Of a stretch of 6,905 nucleotides of DNA, positions 1 to 5,438 are shown piece by piece. This DNA is from Vicinamibacteria bacterium. Lineage in GTDB: Bacteria; Acidobacteriota; Vicinamibacteria; Fen-336; JAGNNV01. The DNA is taken from the NCBI GenBank assembly GCA_016650185.1, contig JAENWE010000302.1, forward strand, positions 1 through 6,905. The letters are read 5' to 3'. Under the pieces are notes generated by a model. It ran no database searches. It was not told the DNA's origin and saw nothing but the letters and a program-made list of their open reading frames with translations. Position 1 is the first letter of the stretch, and each line of letters begins with the position of its first letter. A program made the translations under genes and the position numbers.

Positions 1-1543
1 GACACATCTGCTTTGCGATCTGCAGGCCGACGCCCAGAGGAAGCGCGCCTTTCCTCTTCTGGAGGTCTTTCAGGGTGACGCCTTCGAGATACTCCATGGA
101 AATGTAAGGCGTGCCCATCCATTCGCCGAAGTCATGGGTGCGGAGCACGTTCCGGTGGGTGATCTTTCGCGCCAGCTTGATCTCCAGCTTGAACCTCTGA
201 AGCAGGGTCGAATCCTGGGACAAGACGTCCGAGCGGAGTGTCTTCAGGGCCACCACTTCGTCAAGCTGATCGTCCTTGGCCCGAAAGACCACGCCCATGC
301 CTCCCCGACCGAGCATTTCGAGGACTCTGTAGCGGTTGGCAAAGCTCGATCCGATGGTGAGTGTCTCGTCGCCACCGGGGAGGGTGGCGGAGGCGGAGAA
401 CCCGGATACGGGCAGACCCATGGTGGCGCCGGTCTCGATCGACTCCGTCGGCGGCACATTGGTGGTCGCGCCGCTCGCGTCCGCCGTTCGCATGAACTCG
501 ATGAACTGTTCTTTCTCTCGCAGTTCGTTCAGCAGGCCGTTGAACGCTTTCGCGAGAGCGCCTACCTCGTCGGTGCTGTGGACAGGAATGGTCCCGGCCA
601 CCGCGCCCTCCCTGACCTGGTGGATACGGTCGACGAGCAGCAGGATTGGGTCGGTGATCCGACGGGCGATGAGCAAGGCGCCCAGGAGACCAAGCGCCGT
701 CATCAGACCTCCAACAATAAAGAGCCCTTCACGAAACTTGACGAAGGGCGCCATCTCCTTCGCGTAGCTCGCGAGGACCAGCAGCGAGCCGACCGGTTTT
801 CGCGCGGCGTTTTCGAGCGAGTAGGCCATCGCGCGGTATTTGTCACCGCTGATGGAGAGGTCGAAGGCCTCGTTGGGCCTGGTGAGTCCGGCTCCTTTGA
901 GGGCGTCGACCAGCGCCGGCTCGAGCGGGCCCAGGGAAGAGGCGGAGACCCCCTGGTCCGCACCGGTCAGGAAAGCGATCTCCGCGCCGGTCAAACGCGA
1001 CAGCGACTTCGCGACCGCGCCATCCAGCGCGTAGCCGGCCAGGAGAACGCCCTGGAGGTGGTCCCCAGTGGACGTGGGCGTCGACACCGCGTGGAAAATA
1101 CGGTCGCCTTCCTGCCAGAGTCCCGCCGCCTCCTCGCCCATGACGCTCATCGCTACCACGGGATCCTTGGAGAGGTCGGTTCCCCGCTCGGTCGGCCGGT
1201 CGGAGCGAGCCAGTAAGAAACCGGACGGATTGGTGAGAATGAAGAAGTTAGCGCCCAGATCCTCTTTGCGTTCGAGAAGACTGTCGGCCAGAGTGTCGCC
1301 ATCGCCGGCTTCGATCAGGGCCTTGAAGGCCGGCTCATTCCCAAGGGTCCGAACCGTGAGTTTCAGCTTCCCGAGTCGGTCCGCCTGGAAGGCGCCCCAA
1401 GTCTCCTGCGAACTCGTCAACCTCTCGTTGAGATTGGCCTGGGCCAGGGCATTGGCCTGGACGGTGGTAAACGCCAGGGTGGCGGCCACAATGCCGACGG
1501 TCAGGAGGGCGGTGAAAAGAAGAATCTTCTTGGTGAGTCCCAT
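1..1543 (-). CDS. Transmembrane sensor Ser/Thr protein kinase (TM-sensor-TM-HAMP-kinase), C-terminus beyond the window
   Basis: The frame is open from an ATG at 1543 to the window edge, giving 514 residues without a stop. Residues 5-28 form a TM or signal anchor, followed by an extracytoplasmic sensor at about 38-265 that resembles the double-Cache type (FFILTNPSGFLLARSD at 100-115, then GLWQEGDRIFHAVSTP). A second TM spans 273-293. A HAMP domain covers about 294-346 with the conserved Pro299 and DEVGALAKAFN at 325-335. A Ser/Thr/Gly-rich linker (351-400) leads to a Hanks-type kinase domain with P-loop GRGGMGVV at 412-419, ATP-binding Lys434 in VALKTL, likely alphaC Glu454 and hinge MEYLEG at 483-488. 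The sequence ends before the HRD and DFG motifs, so activity cannot be judged. The protein should sense an extracytoplasmic signal and phosphorylate cytoplasmic Ser/Thr targets. The start has only a weak SD (AAAGG, 4 nt spacing). It lies 57 bp downstream of the cupredoxin gene on the same strand, so cotranscription is likely. Confidence 0.9.
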   Translation of the reverse strand, partial: MGLTKKILLFTALLTVGIVAATLAFTTVQANALAQANLNERLTSSQETWGAFQADRLGKLKLTVRTLGNEPAFKALIEAGDGDTLADSLLERKEDLGANFFILTNPSGFLLARSDRPTERGTDLSKDPVVAMSVMGEEAAGLWQEGDRIFHAVSTPTSTGDHLQGVLLAGYALDGAVAKSLSRLTGAEIAFLTGADQGVSASSLGPLEPALVDALKGAGLTRPNEAFDLSISGDKYRAMAYSLENAARKPVGSLLVLASYAKEMAPFVKFREGLFIVGGLMTALGLLGALLIARRITDPILLLVDRIHQVREGAVAGTIPVHSTDEVGALAKAFNGLLNELREKEQFIEFMRTADASGATTNVPPTESIETGATMGLPVSGFSASATLPGGDETLTIGSSFANRYRVLEMLGRGGMGVVFRAKDDQLDEVVALKTLRSDVLSQDSTLLQRFKLEIKLARKITHRNVLRTHDFGEWMGTPYISMEYLEGVTLKDLQKRKGALPLGVGLQIAKQMC

Positions 1544-1565
1544 GGAGCCTTTGATGGGTTTGGGG

Positions 1566-1590
1566 GAACCGGCGTTTCAAACCCCGGTTC
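1566..1590. repeat. Intercistronic near-perfect palindrome (possible hairpin or operator)
   Basis: GAACCGG at 1566-1572 is matched by CCGGTTC at 1584-1590. Between them GTTT (1574-1577) and AAAC (1579-1582) continue the symmetry, with only one C/C mismatch pair and a central C. As RNA the outer 7 bp stem with an 11-nt loop could form. It lies 10 nt beyond the cupredoxin stop codon and 22 nt before the kinase start. No T-tract follows on either strand, so it is not a standard intrinsic terminator. It may be an mRNA-processing or attenuating hairpin, or a protein-binding site. Confidence 0.5.
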
Positions 1591-1600
1591 GTTCGAAGGT

Positions 1601-2287
1601 TCAGTAAACCTTGAGTGAGTAATCCTTGCCGTACTTGTTCTTGTGTTGAACTCTCTTGTAGGAGGTCGCATCGAGGGAGAGATCGGCTTCAGCCTCCCCG
1701 GTCGCTGGAACTTTTACCGCCACCGGCATTCCCTCGCCGGCCCGTTCGTGAAAAGCCATGACCTTGTAGTCGCCCGCGGGGAGGCCCTCAACCCGAAAGG
1801 AGCCATCCGGCGCGGCTTTGGCGAAGTAAGGATTGTCCCTGACGACGACCAGGGCGCTCATCTGCGGGTGAATGTTGCAATAGAGCGTATAGACGCCCGG
1901 CTTGTCGAAAGTTCGGGAGCCGCTCTTGGGTCTCTTGTACAGGCCCAGATCGAAGCCCTCGCCGGAGATCGAAAAAACGTTGTGCAGGATCGGGTCCTGG
2001 TTCGGGAACTCGACGGTGCTTCCGGTTCCGACCACGAGGACGTGAGGGGAGAAGCTCTTGCCCTTCATCGACACCACGTCTCTACCCGGCTTGGCTTTGC
2101 CTCTAGCACTCTCGACGTAGACCACGACGTCCGAAAGATCGGCGGCTTTCTTGCCATTCTTCTCTATCAACTCAACGCGACCGACGATGTCGCCGGCGGG
2201 CGCCGACGTCGAAGCGAAACCCAGGAAAAGGCCGAAAAGAACCGGGAGCAGAACCCTGGGGTTGCAGAATCGGGGAAGCTGAAACAT
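1601..2287 (-). CDS. Exported cupredoxin-like protein with carboxypeptidase-regulatory-like C-terminal domain
   Basis: This 228-residue protein starts at an ATG with a strong SD (GGAGGG, 2297-2292). A Sec signal peptide covers about residues 1-31, with a hydrophobic stretch at 12-25 and a likely signal peptidase I site after Ala-Pro-Ala (29-31). There is no lipobox. The middle (about 33-150) has a cupredoxin fold pattern: VEFPNQDPILHNVFS with His102, then YTLYCNIHPQM with Cys137, His140 and Met143, the usual type 1 copper ligand set. Residues about 153-208 (PDGSFRVEGLPAGDYKVMAFHE) match the carboxypeptidase-regulatory-like beta sandwich. Such proteins are often labelled methylamine utilization proteins, but no methylamine genes are present here. 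It probably binds copper in the periplasm and may carry electrons or act as a surface or structural protein. It heads a likely two-gene unit with the sensor kinase. Confidence 0.85.
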   Translation of the reverse strand: MFQLPRFCNPRVLLPVLFGLFLGFASTSAPAGDIVGRVELIEKNGKKAADLSDVVVYVESARGKAKPGRDVVSMKGKSFSPHVLVVGTGSTVEFPNQDPILHNVFSISGEGFDLGLYKRPKSGSRTFDKPGVYTLYCNIHPQMSALVVVRDNPYFAKAAPDGSFRVEGLPAGDYKVMAFHERAGEGMPVAVKVPATGEAEADLSLDATSYKRVQHKNKYGKDYSLKVY

Positions 2288-2291
2288 CGGA

Positions 2292-2297
2292 CCCTCC
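2292..2297 (-). promoter_or_regulatory. Ribosome binding site of the cupredoxin gene
   Basis: GGAGGG on the minus strand lies 4 nt before the ATG at 2287 and supports that start. The SD can pair within a small local hairpin: minus-strand CCCTC (2303-2299) and GAGGG (2296-2292) are complementary, so access to it might be modulated. The loop would be only 2-4 nt. Confidence 0.7.
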
Positions 2298-2325
2298 AGA
2301 GGGCATTGGAGCAGAGAGAGCGAGG

Positions 2326-2354
2326 CTTTAACGCATCACTGAACTCCTTGGCAG
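2326..2354 (-). promoter_or_regulatory. Weak candidate sigma70-type promoter for the cupredoxin-kinase unit
   Basis: On the minus strand CTGCCA (2354-2349, 4 of 6 matches to TTGACA) is separated by exactly 17 bp from TTAAAG (2331-2326, 3 of 6 matches to TATAAT). It is placed 38 bp upstream of the start codon, which leaves room for the SD. The -10 match is poor, so this is only a candidate; the actual promoter could be elsewhere in the 147 bp divergent region. Confidence 0.2.
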
Positions 2355-2420
2355 CTTAGCACCGGGTTTGGTTACGTCCTGGTCAGAAGAGCAGCCCAAG
2401 GCGACGTCGGATCCGCCTCC

Positions 2421-2426
2421 TATAAT
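2421..2426 (+). promoter_or_regulatory. Perfect -10 element (TATAAT) immediately before the M28-like gene
   Basis: TATAAT at 2421-2426 matches the -10 consensus exactly and is the clearest AT-rich patch in the divergent region. Transcription would begin near 2433, about 2 nt before the TTG start at 2435, implying a leaderless or nearly leaderless mRNA. The -35 region at 16-18 bp spacing (for example AAGGCG at 2398-2403) is a poor match, and there is no TGn extension, so an activator or alternative sigma contact may be needed. Confidence 0.5.
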
Positions 2427-2434
2427 CACGCCGC

Positions 2435-3751
2435 TTGATCTCACTCGCCCTTCTGGCCGCGGTTTCTCTGGATGCAGCCGCCATCGCGCAGACGAGCGCC
2501 GCCCTGAACGCCCTCGGCCCCCATCCCTTTGGTTCGCCGCGAAACCAGGCCGCCGCGCAGTTCGTGGCCGCGAAGTTCCTTGAGGCCGGACTCGCGCAGA
2601 CCTCCATGGACGGGTTCATGGCCGGGGACACGGAAGGAACGAACGTGGTGGCGAGACTGCCCGGCCGCAGCGATCGACTCCTGATCATCGCCACCCACCA
2701 CGACTCGACCATCGACGCTCTGGACGTATCCGACCGTTCGAGGAGCCTCTCCATCCTCGTCGAAATCGGCCGACAGGCAAGCCGTTTGCAACCGGCAAAG
2801 ACGTGGATCCTCGCCTCCTTCGATGGCGGAGAGTCGAAAGGAGAAGGTTTCGCTCACTACCTGAACGGGCTGGGCAAGAGCCGCGACCTCGTCGACGGCG
2901 TGCTGTTGATCGACGCGTCGTCCCTTCGAGATCCCGCCGGCGGGCCCTCAATAGTCGTGCCGGCCTGCGCCTTTTCGGATTCGGCCCCGGGTCGCGGAAT
3001 CGCCAGTCATGACCTTGTCGCGGCGGCCCTCGGCGGCATTCCCGAATCAGTAGATGTCTCATTTGACGACCCCGGCATCAGCCTGTTGACTCAGCCCTTC
3101 ATCCGGGCCTTCAAGACGGTGTGTGACCAGGGAGCGGCGCGCGCTTTGGCCGACCATCTTGGCGTGATCGTGGGCGCGGACACGTCCTACTCTGAGCGCT
3201 TTCTCTCCGCCAAGGCCGTCGCCCGACCCGAGCCGCCTCCTCGCGACGAAGGAGCCGCTCGTCTGGCCGCGGTCGTATTCGGGGCCCTCCAGGGTATGGA
3301 TGCCTCGACGCCCTCCTCCCCCCAATCGGATTCGTGGCTGGTGGTGGGGAGAAGCGTATGGCCCGGCTGGCTCATTTTTCTGTTCGGGCTTCTCACTCTC
3401 CTTCCCGGTCTGTTCGCCCTGCGCTCTCACAGCCTGCGCCTGGGTGTCAGAGCGTTGTACTCGGGCTTGTTCACCGCGGTCTTGTTCTTCGAGCCGGAGA
3501 TCGCCCTTTTCGCGCTCGGCTTTCCCAACCTCGTGCCGCCATCGGCTTCCCGGAAGGCCCTCACCGTAAGTCTCGCGCCCTTTGCGCTGCTGGCCCTGGC
3601 GGGTCTCTTGGGCTTCCTTCGGGGCCAGGTCACCGGATCCTGGCTCTCGATCTGGCTCTCGTTCGGACTTCTCGCCTGTGTGGTTCTTCTCTTTGCCGCG
3701 CCCCGCCAGGCCCGGAAGGCTCCAAGTCGGACCAAACGGGGAAAGCGCTAG
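2435..3751 (+). CDS. M28 metallopeptidase-like membrane protein, probably with a degenerate active site
   Basis: This is a 438-residue protein. The TTG start is the first start codon after an in-frame stop at 2423 and is needed to include the hydrophobic N-terminal signal (residues 2-18). Residues about 20-290 follow the M28 aminopeptidase layout: GPHPFGSPRNQAAAQFV, then ATHHDS with His88 and Asp90, Asp100 exactly 12 residues after His88, SFDGGES with Glu133, and LLIDASS with Asp160. In active M28 enzymes the fourth motif carries Glu-Glu; here the general-base position is Gly132. No final metal-binding His is evident where YH..DT is expected (VGADTSYSERF, 246-256). About four TM helices follow (311-330, 338-362, 376-396, 402-421), ending in a basic tail. 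The soluble part is probably outside the cytoplasm. It is likely cotranscribed with the polytopic protein 65 bp downstream. Function is unknown; it may be a pseudoenzyme binding peptides or a partner. Confidence 0.82.
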   Translation: MISLALLAAVSLDAAAIAQTSAALNALGPHPFGSPRNQAAAQFVAAKFLEAGLAQTSMDGFMAGDTEGTNVVARLPGRSDRLLIIATHHDSTIDALDVSDRSRSLSILVEIGRQASRLQPAKTWILASFDGGESKGEGFAHYLNGLGKSRDLVDGVLLIDASSLRDPAGGPSIVVPACAFSDSAPGRGIASHDLVAAALGGIPESVDVSFDDPGISLLTQPFIRAFKTVCDQGAARALADHLGVIVGADTSYSERFLSAKAVARPEPPPRDEGAARLAAVVFGALQGMDASTPSSPQSDSWLVVGRSVWPGWLIFLFGLLTLLPGLFALRSHSLRLGVRALYSGLFTAVLFFEPEIALFALGFPNLVPPSASRKALTVSLAPFALLALAGLLGFLRGQVTGSWLSIWLSFGLLACVVLLFAAPRQARKAPSRTKRGKR

Positions 3752-3800
3752 CCCCCCCGCTGGATGTGGCCGCCCCCCAACCCGCAGCCTCGACCGGAGC

Positions 3801-3808
3801 GAGGAAGG
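3801..3808 (+). promoter_or_regulatory. Ribosome binding site fixing the start of the polytopic membrane protein
   Basis: GAGGAAGG lies 8 nt before the ATG at 3817. It favours that start over the upstream in-frame GTG at 3766, which has no nearby SD, and over the much longer open frame reaching back to 3334 within the M28-like gene. Confidence 0.6.
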
Positions 3809-3816
3809 CGTCGTGG

Positions 3817-5391
3817 ATGCAGGCGCTCTCCTGGTTGATTCTTCTGGCCGCGCTCCATCAGGTTTTCGTTTTTCTTTCCGTGACCCTCGCCAGCCGTGAC
3901 GTGGATCTGTGGTTCTTCTTTTCCTCCGATACGGTGCAGTACGGTCTGCTCTACAAGGATCTGTTCGAACTCGGGTTTCACTACGCAGGCTGGAACATCT
4001 CGCACGCTCCGGAGTACCTGCAGATGGTCTGGGCTCTGTTGCTCCGCGCCCTCACACCCTCTCTGGCCGCCGGGCACGTGCTTGAGGCCATGCTCCAGCC
4101 GTTGCTGCTCGCGGCCGCGCTTCATCGGCTCTTCTCGCGCGCTCTCGGTCGGGCCACCAGTCTCGCCCCGCTGACCGTCGCCCTGATCCTCACCCTGATC
4201 GCCCGCGGGATCGGGCTCGACCTCATCGGTTTCATCTGGAGCAACCGCCACGGGTTCACCGCCCTCATTGGGGTTCTCGCTCTCTCCTATGTTTTGGAAG
4301 ACACCTCATCGAAACACCGCTCCCTGGTTCTGCTCGGGTGTCTGGTCTCCTTGGGGGTGGCCTCAGACCTGCTTTTCGTGGTCTGGTTCGTCGTCCCCGC
4401 CATCCCGGCCATCGTCATCGGCCATGGTCCCTTTGGGAGGGCCCCCGCGGTCAAGGCGTCTGCCGCCATCGTCTCCGGAACTGCCCTCGGGCTTCTCCTC
4501 TTCTGGATCGCCACTCCGGTCATCACGGTCGGCGACAAGGTGGTGATCGACCTGGGCCGCACGATGGGCGCTTTGGGGCGGATGGCGGACGACGCATCCG
4601 CTCCCTCAATTCCGCAACTCATCCTCAATGCGTTGGTGCTCTCGGGATTCCTGATCTCCGCGCTCTCCATCTTTCGAACGCGCCGGATCGAGATCCGCAT
4701 TCTCGGTTTCTACGGAATCTTCCTGCCTCTAGCCACCATCTGTGCGATGGCTCTGACTTCGGTCCCATTCCGTGAGGCCGGCTACACGCGCTACCTGCTC
4801 GGTCCGGAGCTCGCGGCCGTCGCCGCGGTGCTGATGGGGCTCTCGGCCGCCTTCACTCGCTTCGGCGAGAAGCCGGCGCTGATCATTCTGGCCATCTCGC
4901 TTCTGTGGGGTTACAAGGCGCGGCCGGACGACGTGGCTCCCGCCAGCAGCTTCGATCCCCCCCTGGCGCGCTGCGTCGACGCGGTGGCGCGAAAACACGG
5001 CCTGCAGTATGGGATCGCTGACTATTGGCTCGCGAAGTACCTGACCGCGTTCTCCTCGCAAGACCTCAGTATCGTGCCTGTCACCCCGCGCCTCGACCCT
5101 TATGTGAGCTTCGCGAACATCGAGTGGTTCCTCGGAGGCGTGGGGGCGAGGCGTCACGATCGACCGGTCTATACGTTCGCGATTCTGGGATCGCAGACCC
5201 CCGATGGGCCCGGAGTCTCACCCGATGCGCTCAAAGCCTTTGGGCCGCCGGTGGCGGTGGAGTCGTGCTTCGGCTTCAGCATCCAGGTTCTGCCGGCCGG
5301 TTCCGATCGGCGAATCAGGGCCCAGTTCGCCCAGAACCCCAGAGTCCGCGCGTACTACGCCCGGCGGGGTCTAAGCCTGCCCTTGCCGTGA
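3817..5391 (+). CDS. Polytopic membrane protein of unknown function, loosely GT-C glycosyltransferase-like
   Basis: From the ATG at 3817 the product is 524 residues. It has about 10-12 hydrophobic segments (3-24, 67-80, 86-104, 114-136, 145-161, 168-202 as one or two helices, 213-236, 266-285, 293-313, 326-346, 352-366). The first TM is followed by an acidic loop (SRDVDLWFFFSSDTVQY, 26-42, then GWNISHAPEY), the place where GT-C enzymes carry catalytic acidic residues. RYLLGPEL (325-332) before a late TM is also GT-C-like. Residues about 375-524 form a soluble domain with the pattern GIADYWLAKYLTAFS (399-413) and VTPRLDPYVSFANIEWF (422-438). These are analogies; I do not recognise a named family. 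It follows the M28-like gene by 65 bp and probably shares its transcript. A role in modifying an envelope glycan or lipid is possible but unproven. Confidence 0.75.
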   Translation: MQALSWLILLAALHQVFVFLSVTLASRDVDLWFFFSSDTVQYGLLYKDLFELGFHYAGWNISHAPEYLQMVWALLLRALTPSLAAGHVLEAMLQPLLLAAALHRLFSRALGRATSLAPLTVALILTLIARGIGLDLIGFIWSNRHGFTALIGVLALSYVLEDTSSKHRSLVLLGCLVSLGVASDLLFVVWFVVPAIPAIVIGHGPFGRAPAVKASAAIVSGTALGLLLFWIATPVITVGDKVVIDLGRTMGALGRMADDASAPSIPQLILNALVLSGFLISALSIFRTRRIEIRILGFYGIFLPLATICAMALTSVPFREAGYTRYLLGPELAAVAAVLMGLSAAFTRFGEKPALIILAISLLWGYKARPDDVAPASSFDPPLARCVDAVARKHGLQYGIADYWLAKYLTAFSSQDLSIVPVTPRLDPYVSFANIEWFLGGVGARRHDRPVYTFAILGSQTPDGPGVSPDALKAFGPPVAVESCFGFSIQVLPAGSDRRIRAQFAQNPRVRAYYARRGLSLPLP

Positions 5392-5396
5392 ACTCC

Positions 5397-5412
5397 GCCG
5401 GCTATGGCCGGT
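5397..5412. other. Hairpin between convergent genes, not a canonical terminator
   Basis: CCGGC (5398-5402) and GCCGG (5407-5411) flank the tetraloop TATG, with a possible extra G-T pair at 5397/5412. It sits 6 nt past the stop of the polytopic protein gene and 27 bp beyond the sucA stop, so it could serve both transcripts. Neither strand has a T-tract after it, so it would be a weak or Rho-assisted 3' end at best. Confidence 0.35.
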
Positions 5413-5438
5413 CAGGTCACACCCACGCGCGGCGGCCG

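Noticed and set aside
134..1216. Long plus-strand open frame (360 codons) opposite the kinase
   Set aside because: The minus strand encodes an unbroken TM-sensor-HAMP-kinase protein with clear motifs. The plus-strand product is charged and low in complexity with no recognisable domain, as expected for antisense of a GC-rich gene.
1643..2359. Plus-strand open frame of 238 codons opposite the cupredoxin gene
   Set aside because: The minus strand carries the signal peptide, copper ligand motifs and SD; the plus-strand product shows no domain and is a shadow.
2400..2417. GGCG/CGCC inverted repeat just upstream of the TATAAT, as an operator
   Set aside because: Only four base pairs with a 10-nt interior; expected by chance in GC-rich DNA.
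3745..3780. Possible frameshift joining the M28-like protein and the polytopic protein at the C-runs (3752-3758 and nearby)
   Set aside because: The M28-like frame ends at a TAG (3749-3751) before the first C-run, its basic tail looks like a natural end, and the next gene has its own RBS and start.
3334..3816. N-terminal extension of the polytopic membrane protein back into the M28-like gene
   Set aside because: The frame is open upstream, but the product there (Arg/Pro/Ser-rich) overlaps the coding TM region of the M28-like protein out of frame. The ATG at 3817 has a good SD and starts directly with a TM helix.
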